A stretch of DNA of 64,000 nt from Phytoseiulus persimilis (GCA_037576195.1 CM075102.1:37010745-37074744); one strand, 5' to 3'. Counted from the first letter of the stretch, positions 11,301 to 26,300 are shown. Notes: generated by a model not told the origin, from the letters alone. Made by a program: numbers and translations.

Positions 11301-14300
11301 TTTCCCTGCGATTTGAAGTTTTTCCTGTTATCGCTTTCTGCTGGTAGCGATCGACAGCACCCATCTCCGAACGTGCTCTCAACATTTACAGATCTCCCAT
11401 TGGAACCGTGGTCAGAAGACGGTTTCCGTGATGGTTTACCCACAAACGGGCCCTCCTCGTGGCATAGTTTCCGTGCTGGCCGCTGCGGCGGAACCACGCT
11501 CCAGTAGAATCGCTCGCACTGACAGCGGTCACTTCCGAACCGGTATCGATGAATCCGGGCTCTCCTGTGGTGTTGATCTCGGATCGACATTCGGAGAGAA
11601 TTAATACAATCTGCAATGTGTCTGCGGAGCGTTCGGCCCGGTCCCGAGGCCTGATGCCCACTTTGTCGTTAAGTTGTTCGTTCTTGCAATCGCTCCGAAG
11701 AAAGCCTCTCGATCGGCGTGGCGCGAGCATGCAGCGAACTTGAACGGCAGTCGGAACATTTTCGGAGAAATATTTCCTCTCCGTGGCTACGTGATCCCTC
11801 TCAGCGACGCCTCCTTGCTCTGAGCCTGTTTGGTTGCGACGACTCTCTCCCTTCTGTTCCCGTGAGCTCTTTGATTGATTCCCACGTCTCTCAGCCGGTA
11901 AATTCGAATCGGAATCAGGAGACTGAGAACGGGAACGACGTCTGCCGGCTAATTTCTCTATGATCGATGTCGGCTTCACGCGGCTGGCGTTGGAGTGAAC
12001 CGAGGGCAGGGAGAACGGGTCTGTCGAAATCCCGACCGGAAAGCATCGGCTACCCTGCTCAACTTCACTTGAGAAATAGCAATTCGGCGTCTCCTGGCTC
12101 TTGCAACGGTTCGCTCAGGTTCATCCGACCGAAGCAATGGTCTGGTCTGGTAACACTCAAATTTCGAAAAAGCGAGCGTTCGACCAAGGACCGGGGACTT
12201 CGGCCGGCGATGGTGCCGATGCTGCCTTCGATTGGGTTTCGCTCGAAGATTGCGTCTCCTCAATGATGATCTACGCATCCATTCTTCTCTACGTTGAATC
12301 TATCGAGAGTTCCCCGAGTCGGTCGTTCACCGTCCGCCCGTTTTCTAACAGCTACGGCGTCCCGAGATTTCGTCTGGTCTCAGGGTAGCGAAAACCATAC
12401 CCTCCTCCGTCTTCTGAGTTTTTCCTGCTCCCACTCCTCAGATGTTGGCGGCTGCGATCGCGGCCTGGAACTTTTGCTGCGCCGTAGCTGAGTTTAAATG
12501 TAAACAAATTGCATACATAACATCGAAGCAGAAAATCGGACGTCGAGGGAGGGCCTGGAACTGCAAGAAAAAACAGCTACGGGCACACTTTCAAACCTGC
12601 TCTTGGCTGCTGCCTGTCACCACCGCTGGACGACTTTGGGGGGCGCAAACGGCTCCTTCTTACACTCCTTGCTGCGAAAGCAACGAGATTGATTGAAATA
12701 GCGCATGAGGCCAGTTTGCTCGAACGGAAGCCGTTGCTCGCTTCGGGCGTCTGTTCCTTGCCCAGACGACCGACCGATCGCCCTCTCGCTCGGTTCGTTC
12801 GCCTGTTTGTGAGTTCGTTTCTGTTCCGTCAGATTGCGCGAAGTCACGGCTCCAGCCGCCTGTCCGCTAACCGTCGTTGGGCCGCCATCGTAATGTCGCT
12901 TTCGGGCCGTGAGCCGAGAAGAAAAAATTGCCATGTGAATTTCGTTGTTCAGAATATAGCCGCCGAACCGATAGGGCACGAGTTCCTGAGAATAAGGAGG
13001 CACGACTTGACCCTGAATGTTCGTAGAAAGCTCAGCATTCAACGAAGTAATTCCGAAGAAACGAGGACAGGGATATTGGAAACATCTCTCCGACCTCGGT
13101 CGGCTGATCTCAACCACGACCCGTATCATCGCTAAACCACGCGGTCCCCCCAAGTATTTGTACGAAAAAACCTTCTCCCTCTGTTTCCACAGCCACCGCA
13201 CATAATCCTTATCGTTATCTTCTCGACGTCGCAAAAATGTCCTGGCAAGCTGGGGGGGGGGGGGGGCTAAGAGGAGTGGGGGTCGAGAGTGAGAGAAATA
13301 AGTAGCGTCACCAGGGAGGAGAGGGGGGGGGGGCGCTATGATTCTCTATCGTGAGCATTTTCGTCGAGCGAACCGGACCCCGCAGCACAGTATGGAATCA
13401 TTCAGGAGGGATCATTCACGCAAGGAGGAGGGACGGGACTGCTAGAAAATCGAGGGAATTACGGAGACGGAAACATCGAGGAACGAAAGCGCTGCCGTTG
13501 CTTGTTTGGAGACAAACTATCGTCTCATGAGCTTGCGATGATTGGTTCCTTCAGGGCCCCTTAGGGTCTACCCATGGCGGTATTCGCTGAAATATTGCAG
13601 TATTGGTAAATGACGAGGCGGAGGACGAAGAAGAAAAACGAAGAGGTTACTTCGCGCGCAAATTGATAAGAAGAGCCCGTGGCGAAGATCAAGTTGCGGA
13701 TCTGCTGCCGGCTGCCCGGCTTTCGGTTACCTTAGGTGGTCTCCAAGGTGCACGTCACTCAGTCCAGCAAGCTTGCAGTGTGCTCTGTGGGTCGGTTGTT
13801 GGGTTGGTCGGCAAACAACGGTCTCAGGAGCGGTAGGAGTCAGTAGCCACAGAGCCAAGCAAGGACGACGGCGGCGGCCAGGAGTGGTCATTACCCTCAG
13901 CGATTGTTAGCCCGTTCCCGAGTCCTCCTGCCTCGGTTTTTTTTCTCTTTTTTCCATTCTTTCTCGCTCCTCTGCTCGCCTTCTTGCCAGCCTGTCTCTC
14001 GAAGGAGCAAGCCGCGCCAAGCCAGCGAAGCCATCACTCTCTGGCCCGCTGGGGCTGGAAGGCAAAGCCAGGGGGGACAGCGCTCTCTCTTCCGCCGCCA
14101 CTGTGGGCGAAGAGCGGAGCTTACATCCCTCTTGATTATTACCGGGTCGCCATTTAATATCGTTCGTTCCTCTCTGAGAAATGATGCTCCTCCCGCTTCT
14201 CGAGATCGGCAGGGATCACGACTGAGGTCTCCGGCCAAGACGTGAAAGACGAACACAAGTCTCATCAAGCTCGAAACGCGAAACACGCTCCGGAGCTCAA

Positions 14301-17300
14301 CGAGCCGCAGCTTCCTATGAATGGATGACTTACACAGATCTGCGGGAGGAACGGATGCCAGAGAAAAAGTATCCTAAGCTGAATAAAGATTGCGTTTCCT
14401 GTGGTAGCGGTGCCGGACTCGCGTCGCATGTTGCAGCCGAAATGGAATTCGGAGCAGGGTCGCCGACTCATGATGCTCGGCCGGGGCTATGATGTCGAGT
14501 CAATCTGCGACGAACAAACAAACTGGCCTCCCGACCCGCTAACCGAGCGTTGCGCGTTACGCACCGTACGTGCGACGGGCACCCATCTCTCGTCTGACAG
14601 TGGCTCCACCCAATTCCGTAGCACCACGTCAGGTTCGATTTGCTTACGCCGCCACCGTGACTGGTTTCGTCCGCAGCCAAAGACGGCTCTGCAAAGCGTG
14701 CGGAAGATGCCGGAAGAGGTGCGAGGAAGAATGGCGATTCGTGATTGTCCAAGTTAGAAGACGCCACGAAAATTTTCGTTCGCAAGCGAGCTCCCAATGC
14801 TACAGGATCAACCTGATACTCGTCATGTGTTCCGAAAGAAACCGCTGCTGAACTGAATCCTGATCCAACTGCCTCATGGACCGACCGCCTCACACTCCAA
14901 ATGGTGCCTTCGTTGTGTAGAAGAGGCACAGTTCGGGATTTCAATAAATATTCAATTACGAGCGACACTCGGGGAGAGGGGGGCGTTACTCTCTCTAGAT
15001 TTCTTGGAGTCCCTCTCTGGTTTCCGGAGTCCGATGGTTTTTCGCTCTGTGTGCGCTGTTACGGCCACTATAGCTGTTGCGGAGCCATTACGCCATTGTT
15101 CCATCGGTCGGATACAGGACAATACCTCCACTGGGGAAAAACCTATCATGAGCTCATATCACTCCCGAGAAGATGATTGCGAGACGCTTTCCGAGAGGTT
15201 GATCTTAGCAGACATCCTCCGTACGAAACTCCAAATATGAAAACGGCGGACAGCGATGATCCTGGAGTATCATTAGCGTCGATGGGTGAGAGCTTTTACT
15301 GATCGAACTCTGAGCCGATCACTCCGTCCGGCGATGCGAAAGATTTGAGTTCGCTAGTTCAAAGTGCTAGATTTTGATTTGGCCCTCTGCTTCTGGTCCC
15401 GCGCGGGGGGAAGATTGCCGGAAGTCTCCGTGGCGCTTCTGAACCACCGTGCGACGAGGACCTCCTCTGATGTTGATGACGTGGACATTACCAAGAGACG
15501 CGTCAGCTTAAATTTGTGAGACGCCTCCGGAAAATCACGCTGATTTTTTCGTTGAATGTGAAGAGCGATTGTGGAACGGCCCAATCATAAGAGATTTTCT
15601 TCTGTTCGTTTCCAGGAATCATCCGACTCAAGGACTTCATCAAAGGAGCACGGCGTGAAGGCTGGAAAATTCAGATGTACCAGTTTGTCCCCAACCAGCC
15701 ATACAGAGATCTCTTTTGGAAGATCAAGAAGTCCGACCAGCACAGGGTGGTTCTAGATGTTCATAGGAAAAACCTCTACGAATGCCTTAAACATGTGAGT
15801 GGAAATTCTCCAAATTCTCTTCCAAAGTCTCACCGGTGTCCCCAGACCAAATCCTTCATAGTTTTCTCAGCGCAACAGCCTCGACACTCCTGAATCCTCA
15901 GAACACTCCCGTAACTTCCGAGGAACTGAATCTGAGACCGGTACTTCGAACCAAATATCCGAGATGCCATCGAAGACCACGTTCTGGGCAGCAGTGTGGT
16001 CGATGCAGGCAGTTTCCGCTCCCTCAAGTGCAGTTCGCCATGCGGCCACCGCTTGGCGGGCCCTTGCACGCTAGGTCTCCGAAAGCAGACTGTCATCTGC
16101 AAAGGGCCGAATCTCATCTCCATTCATGTGGCTGCGAACCGCGGCTCTCTGTGCATTAGCTCCGCTTGTGCCCAAATGGTCGGATGGGTTTCGTACCTCG
16201 TCATTGTAAATAGTTGCGGCGGTGGCAACGACTGCAGCAGAAGCAGCTTTGCGGTTTCGTTTGCGTGGCTAGCCGAGCACGCGTGCTCTTGCCTCGTCTG
16301 TTTGCCCGACTGGCTAGCGGGCTCGTTGCGTGGTTGGTGTGCGACTGGTTGGGTATTCCCGTAATGGTATCATAATTGAATCCTCGACAGCCGAGCCGTC
16401 CTTTACGGTGGCGGGGGTAAAAAACTCAATCGGTGGCCACCGGTAAACCCGGCCGTTTCGTCTGCTCTTCCTCCCTAGCCCGCTCTCTTCGTTCCTTCCA
16501 TCCATCCATCCATCTGACCGACATGCCTGCGGGCTCGTTCCCTCTACGAGTGCGATTAGTCACTTGAAACCAACTGCTGGCAACTGGTGATGGCTCAGCT
16601 ACAGCGATGGAATAATAGGTCTGATCAGCAGTCGAATATTGTGTTCTTTCCTTTCTTGTTTTCGTGATGTATTCTTTTCTGCTTGGCAGCCGCAACGGTG
16701 CACCTGGGCTGGTGTCCTGGACCGCTGAACCATGCGAACCTCAGGAAGTTCCTCTGGCGGCCTTTATTCTTCTCATTCTATTTTTCTCTGCGTACAACCA
16801 TCCATTCCCTTCAAGTCGACAGTAAATTTGATTTGCGCGTCAACATTGAGTTACGGTCTCTCCGTCCTGTCGACCCTTACCGAAGTGGCAGCGGGGTTCT
16901 TCCAGGGGAAGAGGGATTGCTCGCTTGCTCTACTTCTCTCCGCCGATAGGTCCTTCGGAAAGAAATAGAGAATTCGGCAGTTGTGGCAGAATAAGAGCTC
17001 GAGCTACTTGTCAGAATAGTTTTCTCTGCAGGGGATGCCGGTCTGGAAGCAGTTCTCCACCGAACTTCGTCCGATCCTTTGAATGTTCTTCCGAGATCGG
17101 AAAGACCATGAAGAGAGATTTATCTTCCACAAAAAGGAAGGAACCCTTGATTTGATAGCTGGCGAGGGCCCTTCTAATGCTCCCGGCGATCTTTGATCCC
17201 CTGGAACCTCCTGATCGTTTTTCATCCTTGATAGCAGCCGCATTACTCTTGCACCTTGTCTTCGTCTTTCATGATGACTCAAATGGAGCTGCTCCTATCC

Positions 17301-20300
17301 GAATTGATCCTGATATTCTCATACCCGCATCGATCTGAGATGCGGAGGGGAGGCTATGGACGCTGTGCGTCGTTCTCCCTCTCTCGGTGGAATCGCATCA
17401 AATATTCGGCGTTCGGGATGTTCCTCCTAACTTTTGTCGTCCGAGCTCTTCCAATCACGTGCCGGGATTCGGTTGCAGCCTCGCAACGTTTCGGATTCTG
17501 TTTCGACTCCTTTGTTCGTCGTCCATTCTCTCAATCGGGACAGCGCACGGCGACTAGAAGTTTTCAGCGTTATGCGGGATCTTGTCGGGGGCAGCGAAAC
17601 TGCCTCGGGCGGTTTCTGAATCTTGTTCCGCTTTTGATTCCATTCCTTCGACGCATCGCTCCAGATCTGCTCTCGTTTGTTTTGGACTAGGAGGGAGAGC
17701 TTCTCTTTGATTCGCCCGTTCCCTCAGGGAGCAACATTAAAACAGGAATCACTCGCGCGTGATCACGAGACATCCGAAATCTCTCTGGGCGGTGTCAAAG
17801 CCAAGTTCTCAGAACTTTTCCCCCGAAACTAACCACGTGCTCCCCGCGCTTATGGAGCGCTACGTCAAGTGCTCAAGTGAGTTCGTCGCGGTCGATCGAC
17901 GTCAGCCATCGCGCCGAATTGAGCAGTCAGAAGATCGATCGCTGTCGACGAACAGAAGTAGTTGTTTGCTATCGGTGGCCCTCGAAACGTTTCTCCCTGT
18001 GCATGGTAACAAACGCCGTTGCGAAAAGCAGCTGCCGGTCGTCATACGGCGATCAATGCTATCCATATTGGGTTGCATTCATTTTCATTCATCGATTTAT
18101 CCATTCATTCGTTCATCCGTCGGTGGCTGACAAAGACGGCTCGTTACGAAGGCACCGACGGAGACAAAACGAGACATTGACATCCCAGACCCCGGTGATC
18201 TTGGAGAACGCCGCTGACGGAGGGGCTCGTAAGGAACACAGTCGTTGTAAAGGAACAGGATCGACACGATCAACAAGTAGATTCTTCCCTGTCTGTCATA
18301 TCGACGGAAACGAGTCAGGGAGTCGTCGCCGCCGCCCCGTCGCCGCCGATATCCACCTCAAGCTCGGATTATAGGAGTGAGGAGGCGGGGGTCTGGCGGA
18401 TCAGCGGGTCCCTCGGGAGGGGCTCGCAGAACGACTCCTGAGAGAATGAAGACAAACCTTGGATCCAGTCGAGGGACGGAGCACAACAAAGCTGGAACAA
18501 AGACCGGATGGAAGCAAATATTCTACAAGAAAGGAAAGAGCTCGGGAACGGAACGGCGGACTGCGACTCGGAAGGAGGCACAGGAAGACTGCGGGGCGAG
18601 GAAGGAGTAGCGAAGAATAACACGCGACAAACAGAGCATGAGGACAGCGTGCTCTTGTCGACAGCAGCCCCGTTGATGGCTGAGAGGGCCATGGGGAGCT
18701 GTATAGGGCTCTGTCGAGCAGCGAGGGTCCCGCGCCAAGATGGGAATGCAAGCATCATGGAACCGGGAAGGAAGTCCCCGATTCATGAACCCAGTGGAGG
18801 GAGCGAGGTCGGTGGACCAGTTCCAGGGGCGAGGTTTACGGGGCTCTGTGGGAATGGCATCGGACAAGGATGAGGGCGTGGAGGGACTCAAACTATCTAG
18901 GAGCCAAATCGTAGGACTGGGGGCTGCTCAGGACGACGAAGAAGTTCGACGACGCGGGATCCTTGTAGAGTCGAAGGCCCGAGTAGACAACTAGAGGAAT
19001 CAAGCCATCTGCGAGGCTGCAATCGGCACATCCTTGGCGAGCGGGGCTCGAATGGGGTGGGCGCGACCAGCTGCGTATTTTCGACATTGACGTCAGTAGG
19101 AGGAGTTCGAGCAGAAAAATCACCGAAACGACCCATCATGAATACGGAACGTTGTTCGGAGGCTCCCAGTCCAAATCAGGCAGCCGAATTTACCCGAGCA
19201 GAACCGATATTGATGGACACCTCGGACCCTTCGACTTCCGATTCGAGCGCTCGCTGCTCCTACGGTATAAGTTTCCCCCCTCACTACTTTGCTGGCAAAC
19301 GGAAAGAACAGCAAGGAGAAAAATGGTTCAGAAAGCACGTGGAACAAGAGCAAGGAAAACACAGCACGTCCCGGGGGTGAGTACTGAGGCCGCTGCAGCT
19401 GCCCAGACCGAAGGCAAAGACGCGTAATAATCCTTCGTACGTCGGGTGAGGCCAAATTGAGAAAAACGGCTGAATGGTCGCCTCCCCGTAGTTGGCAATT
19501 ATCATCGGACGTGCTCTCTTCATGGCCTGCTCGTCTGCCGGTTCTGCTCTCGCGTTACGTCCTGTGTTCCGTCAGGTCTTCCGTTCTCTTGTTCTCATCC
19601 GCAGGAGCGGGCCAAGCTTGTTCTGGGTATGGTGTGGAAGTGGATGAGTCGGGGCGGCCGACCATCTGCCCCACTGAGGCAGCTGCTGTCGTTGCGGTGG
19701 TCGCAATACGATTGCTGATGGGCCAGTTCCTCAACGGGCGCCACGAGAACCACAACAGTTTGTCTGTGCAGTCCACTCTGCGTACCTTGAGATTCTCCTC
19801 GCATGCGACCTGTGGATCCGGTGACGCTGGGCGAACGATCCGGGAGTCGGTCGGAACCGAGCGAAGAAACTATCTATGAACGAGTCATTGCACAACATCG
19901 GCAACAGTCTTTTGTGTTCACAGCTGCCCCTCCCCTAGGAGGTTGCCAGCCACTGCGGAATGGGGGAAGAAAATGCGCTCATCATAGACGTGACCGGTTT
20001 TCAAGAGTGGGCCGACTGCGGCAAGATGCCCAGGCAGCTAAACGACGCTACACGACAGCCCTACAACGCACAACACAGGAACACCGCTACAACACAAAAG
20101 CAATAACCGACGGCGGCAGCGGCAGCGGCAGCAACAACAGTGACGACGGCGCCATCAGCGAAGACGACGGCGGCGGCATCAACTAGAACCGAAACGAACA
20201 ATAAAACACTGTTGTTGTTGCACTTCCGTCGTCTACGTCATCGCAAGGAGGAGGCGGAAACTATTGGATAGTATGACTGTGGGATCGCAAGAATGTTACG

Positions 20301-23300
20301 GCTGGAGGAGATGGCGCTCTCCAGCGGACTGACCTCCGGAATGAACTCCTAGCGCGTGTCCTTCGCAATCGGAGACATCGCACGCCTCCGTTCCAGAATA
20401 CGCCGACGCAGGCTTCGGAATCGGCGAGTGGCCCCCGTGATCTTCAACACGAGCGAGCCGAAAGACCTCTCGAGTTTCTGAAACGGAAGAGCGATCGGAA
20501 AACACACGAACCGAGCTCTGCGAAGAACCTAGAGCTCTCTCAGATGAAGCGGTGCATACAACTCAATGCCACAATTCGGGCTCGGAGCTTGATCTATCCT
20601 CACGATCCAGCGCGTTGGAACTTTGAGTTCCGGAGATTCCAGTATAGTCCGAGGGGAGACCCGTGCCCCCACTTCTGAAATGTCATAGACGCTCGTCCCC
20701 CGGTAGGTGGAGCAAATCCGAAACGCAGATTCCAACGATTGCCGACACTGCTTTGGAATTTCACGACTTTCCAGTCGTCTGGTGGTAGACGTCGGCAAAT
20801 GTTTCGCGATTGGCAGGTCCCCGAAATTACGATAATTGTTCACGCACCCGAAGCTGCCTGGAGACTCAATGCGTGCATCTCAAATTTTCGTTGTATTATG
20901 AACGGTCGAACACGAGGAACCACGGATCCGTACAATACCCTCTGGAATGCCTTTCTTATTTATTCAGGCTCTCGTCGCTGACGCGGTGTAACGACCCAGC
21001 CAGTAAAGGAGATGGTCGACTGCCGAATCGGAACATACATTCAGATTGCACGGTGTACGTCGGAGGCGCTATGAGAAGCAGCTGTGAATACTAAACAAAA
21101 CGGTATCCGGAGACAGCGAGCCGAACGAACGCACTGCAAGCTTGCTGGTGGGCAGTCCGTCAGCCAGCGACCTGCGATGCGAGGATCTTTGCTCGACAGC
21201 TCGACATTGCCTACAGCCGCTCATATTAAGGTAGAAGCGGCCGCGGCGTCGCTGAACGATGATGATGCTGGACGGGATGACAGGTTGAGGGTCGAGCGAG
21301 CGCGGCGGCGCCATGCCTCGCCTGAGGCTACTTTCATAGGGATTGTATCAGAGTAGATTAGCCACTCATCTGGCCTTAGTGTTGCCCGCCCGACCTTTCA
21401 TGACCTCCATACCGCCCATGTATCCGTACAGGACCGTATGGTGCGGCAGCCACAGGTCGTTCACACGGTCATGGTGTAGCTCAGCAGCACCTATGAGTGT
21501 GGAACAAGCGCTCTCACGCGATGCTTACGTTTCATCTCATGTTCCGCGGAAAGCTGCTTTCCCGGAGGCTCTGCTCGTGACGACGGCACGAGAGCAGCTG
21601 CTGGTGATGGACCTTCAGTTTGCTGTAGCGAAACGGAGCAGTGATTGGAAGTATCGAGGAATGGATGGATGGATTATTGCTGCGCTCTGTGCATCGAAGT
21701 GTGTTTGTATCTCTACAGAGCGGCCCACTCGATCAGGCAGCCGGCCCGAGCGAACATTGCGTCAAGCCAATCGGCTACTAGGAAGTCCGACGATCGAAAC
21801 CATCGTGAGAACATCGGCTGCGAACAGGTGCTCCTCGGACGAGGCCAGAAAAGCGCTGTACACCACGGGCGAAGAGTGAGACAGGCGAGCTACGTGATGA
21901 CGATCGAGCTCGATGACGTCAGCGATGCCAACGCTGTTATCACGACGACGAGATTAGCCTCCCAGCGAGGAAGAGCTCCTTGGTTTCCCAAGCAACATTG
22001 ACAAGCGATCCCGCTCAGAACGATGCGCAGCACGGAGCGTTCAACGATGGCGTTTCGAAACCACAGAGTAAGAAGCCGGTCCAGCGGAAGAACTCGTGGA
22101 AACGAACGGGAAACCGCAGTGTGTGCGCTTGTGCTGAAAGGATGCAACATTCAGTTCGCTTCTCCCAAGCGGAACTTGCGAGATCCTTACGAATGAATCA
22201 AAGAGCACAGCGTCGACAGCACGATCCGCTCCCCTTGATCGCTTCTCTTCCCAGAGGAAGCGATCACTACGAACAACAAATATGAACAGTGAACAGCAAT
22301 CTGGGGCTCGAGTGAAGTGGGAGCTTGGATGCACTCGATGAAGTGGTTCATCTTCAACGGGAAAGGAGGATTCCGCTTGGAAAAGGAACGGCAGCACTTA
22401 TTCCGCGTCGGACTCACGCTCATGTTCCTCTTCCACTCGCGCGGCGTTCGGTGTCCTCAGTTGACTGATTGACCTGCTCGCCTTTCCGTGAAGCTTGAAG
22501 CCGTCTGGCGCGAGCTGAGGTGAACGAAGTGCCCATTAGAATTGGTGCGTGTCTCGTTTGGGGGTCGGAGTTCGCGCCGCAATGCAGTTCACGCTTGCAG
22601 CTTCGGGCCGACAGATAAGATCCGAGACTCGGATACGCGGTCATGTTGTGGAATATCTCGCTGAAACCTCGACTCGAAACGAGACCTGTAATCGCGATTC
22701 TGTGCGTTCTCGTCGCTCGCCCGATCTTGTTAGTTCCTCCATCTTCGCAACTTCAGCTTGCGGTTCCGCGATCTCTGTCTCTCACCGAGGTTCGAAGTTT
22801 GAGACCGAAACGTTCATATCGTTTGGAGAGATTTCGGTTTGCGTCGACCGATATTGGACTCCGAATCGAGGGCGAACCACCATGATGGATCTTTCGGCGT
22901 GAGAACTCATCATATTTGATGTAGGCGAGCACAGTAGTTGCTCCGCTCACTGAGAGTTCATTTGAGCTCCGCTGGAAGTGAGCGCGGTGCTGAGAAACTT
23001 AATGGCTTCACCGGAGTCCTCCCATGTTGCATGTTATCAGAACCTTATGTCGCTGTTGTTTCTCACGAGCCGTTAGGGTCTTTTCCGGGAAAAGCGAAAA
23101 AGAGTGCATCGCCCTTATCTGCCAGAGAAGCACCACTGCCCTTGAACCGCTCCGGATAGAGAGTTTCTGCATCAGCCTTCTCTTCCCTCAAGCGGGCAAG
23201 GAAGGGAGGTCCAAAGAAGGAATCTCTTACTTTTCGTTCCTTATCACCTTCTCGGGGAGGGCTAGCCCTGGCCATGGTTGGAGTTCGCTCGTGGGTAGCG

Positions 23301-26300
23301 GCAGCGGGAAACGCAAGAGTGGCAAAAAACGCGTGCGCTTTGTGGAATTTTCGCGCTCGATTAGGCTCGAAGTGCTGCTGTTCTGGCTCTGTGGCTACTG
23401 CAATGAGCAGCAAACGAAAAGAGATTTGTGAATAAGCAGCGGCAGTGCCGTCGTGCACAACCTATACGTCTCGCTCTCCCCTCCCTCTCTCTCTCTCCAG
23501 CGGAAGCTCCCGCTGAGTGACGAGACGAAAGCTCGCGTCGATGTGGTTGCAAGAAGCCTCCAATACCTATGATTGCGGCGGGTAGGGCGATCAGGATCCT
23601 GAAGGGAACAGATTTCGGCTCAGACGTTGAGTTCAGGCAGGCTTCCAGGCTTTTCGAGTTTCGAACGCACTCCAAAGTCGACAATGGGCTCCAGGAACGT
23701 GGGAGACTGAGTCCAGATGCCTACGATGGAAATCGATGACTTCGCAACTTTACCGTCCACGTCGTCATCCACCGGCTTCACCGACTGAGTGACCAGGGAT
23801 CGAGGAAGATAAATGAATCGCCTGCGTCATCCGTTTTCATCAAGCTCCCGTTCCTTCGCGGGACTCGAGCGGCCAGAGGGCGCAGACGGAGTACTGCTGA
23901 CTGGCCTGAGGATGCAGGCACTCGGAACGATGAATATATTCCTCACAGCGTTTGCTATCTGCATCCTTTGCAGACCGCTGGCCGAACGGACGACCGGTGC
24001 AAGTGACGGCAAGTTCTTTCCTCTGAGATCCTTATTGATAGGCGCATTCCTCGATCGTCATTGGAAGCTTTGAATTCCCAGTTTTGATGAGCTCTGATGC
24101 CTCGCGAGCCGGCATTTGTTCAGCAGCGGATTGGCGTTCTGTGATCCTGGCGATGATCCATCCCATTCATGCAGCACGACCAAGCAGAAGCGCTGGCTTC
24201 ATGTCAATACTCGCGAATATCCTGCAACTGATGTTCATGTTGATAAAACGCAGGAAGACACTCATGCTGCACAATTCAGAACACAATCATCATCAGTTTC
24301 GGTGCTCGAACGCGTCGTAACGGACTCCGAGTGAAGAGGGGGAGTTCTCAGCCCGCCTATTCTTTTCTACGACGCCGCTCCTTCGAGAACCTCAACTTTC
24401 GCTCTGCACTACATAGGGAGCTTTGCACCCATCAGTGATGTGGTCAGGAGCTTCCCGCAAGCACACTGGAGGCTCGGCCGGAATCGTTCTCATATACTTC
24501 CGCTCGCACTCGATTTTTCCTGTTCCCCGCGTCCGTTATGAATGCAAAGCTCTGTGATCCGAAGAGTTACCGCCACACGAAGTTTCTACGAATTCGGATT
24601 GAGAGCCGGATCAGTCAATCGGCAACACTGACAGCTCCATCCATAGTGGGGAACAGTTACTGCTACCGGATCAAAACACCTGGGAGCCTCGACTCCTATG
24701 AAGCGGTCCTCTCTCAAGCCTAAGGCTTCCTTTTGACGAGCTCGATTCTCCGACGTCTTCAGCACATCCACGAAATTCCGCCATTGAGGTCGAACAGAGT
24801 AAGAAAGAAGGGTCAATTGGATCCATCCGTCCGTTGGCAATCGAATGAACCTCGGACGATCGACAGCACGCCGGTCGGCCTGAGCTCGGGTGCACCGCCT
24901 CTCCCTGTGGAATAAACTCTCGGAAGCCCGAACTCCCAACACGCAGATGCCTTGATTGAGACCGTAATAAGTGTTTGTAGGCGACGACTTGATGTCGAGT
25001 CTCGCAGTGCCACCCCTTACGCTGCGACAGAACTGATTGATTGCCACGCTCCGAACTCATGTAATGTCCTGTTAATCCATTAATAACAAATGAAGTTGCT
25101 CTCCTTCCAACGAACTCGCTACAAATTAGAAAGAATCATTGCTTTTTTATTGAGCGTCCGGTTCGATCGCTGTCACCGTCTCGAGCATCGAACGATTTTT
25201 TCGAAGCGAATCAAAAGTTCCTAATTGTGGCTCGGCATCCACGGAGCAGGGTTCTCGACACTTTCGACGAGCTTTCCGGCTCCGACCTCGAGGCGGGAGA
25301 TTTCATCGAGTCGCGGATTTTCTTTCGCCATAGTTTAAACCATGATTCGTTCTTTGCAGGCTCAGCAAGTGGGAATGCTTACAGAATCTCACAGCTATTT
25401 AATATCATCTTTGGTGAGTGCAGTGAAACATTTCTTCCCTAGCTCGTTGGCGTCGTAGTTGCTGCCCGTTCCCGCTGCTCCTTTCCTTTGATGGTATGAG
25501 ATGTGCATTATGTCGGCCGGTCCAGCACTTTGTCTCTGGGGCCTTGCCTGAGTAGGCGCACGCCGCGGCGGGGAGAGCGACGACGGCTGTGCCTGGAGTT
25601 ACGTCAGATCTCGGGCACTCAGCTTCAGAACCGTAGTCCGACGAGCGACTGTTCCGGACTCAGCTGGATTGACGGGGAAATCCCCTCCTTCTCGCACCTG
25701 AGCTGATTCCCAGGACCAGAAGCATCCGTCGCGCGCTGACCGGAAACGACGTCTCCCTCTGCGGCGCTTTCCTCGAGGATTCTTCTTGGTCACAGTTTCC
25801 CGACTCGTTTTCCACGACAAGACTTGTTTGTTCTGCGAGACAACTTGTCACTCCGTCCCGAAATGCCTTCTCACTCTTTCTTGCGTTCTCGCTCGGATCG
25901 TTCCCTCGTACTTAGTGGAAAGTTTGAGCGCCGTTTGCATGCTCGATATTCGAGTCCTTGATTGTGGGAGGCGGAATGAGCTTTCTCGGCAACCACGTGC
26001 CCCAAATCCGTCCCCAAATCCGCGAAGAGTCTTCGGAAATCCTCACTGGGTCCTCTTCTGTTTCTGGACCTCATCTTCGGAGGCGCTGACGTTACTCGCG
26101 GACGGTCCTGGAATGATTTCTCCTCCTCTCAAGCACTAATCGTTTGAGCATTCAGTCTCGTGTCGCCTTGCTTTGCCTCCGCCGGCCTTCGCTTAAATTA
26201 CCGCTTGCAAACGACGCGAGAACGAACACGAAACGTCGTCGTTGTCGCTGCTGCTGCGGGCGCCGTTGCTGCCACTCTCGGGCTGCTTCGGTTGCAAAAG

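Larger units (their letters stand above)
5316..15615 (+). other. Receptor intron 1 (10.3 kb)
   Basis: The donor is GTGAGT and the acceptor is TTTCCAG. Contents include a CCCG microsatellite (5776-5797), pyrimidine-rich low-complexity DNA around 6780-7080, a 12-base C run (9514-9525), two TATA-like motifs near 10235 and 10264, a possible retropepsin relic on the minus strand (11386-11979) and a G-run cluster (13252-13333). The 233-codon minus-strand open frame at 9126-9827 lies over skewed sequence and has no family marks. I see no supported nested gene. Confidence 0.85.

Noticed and set aside
19803..20186. 127-codon frame followed by AATAAA at 20200 inside intron 2
   Set aside because: Its C-terminal end is a GGC/AGC low-complexity run and the rest matches nothing. 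The hexamer is common by chance.
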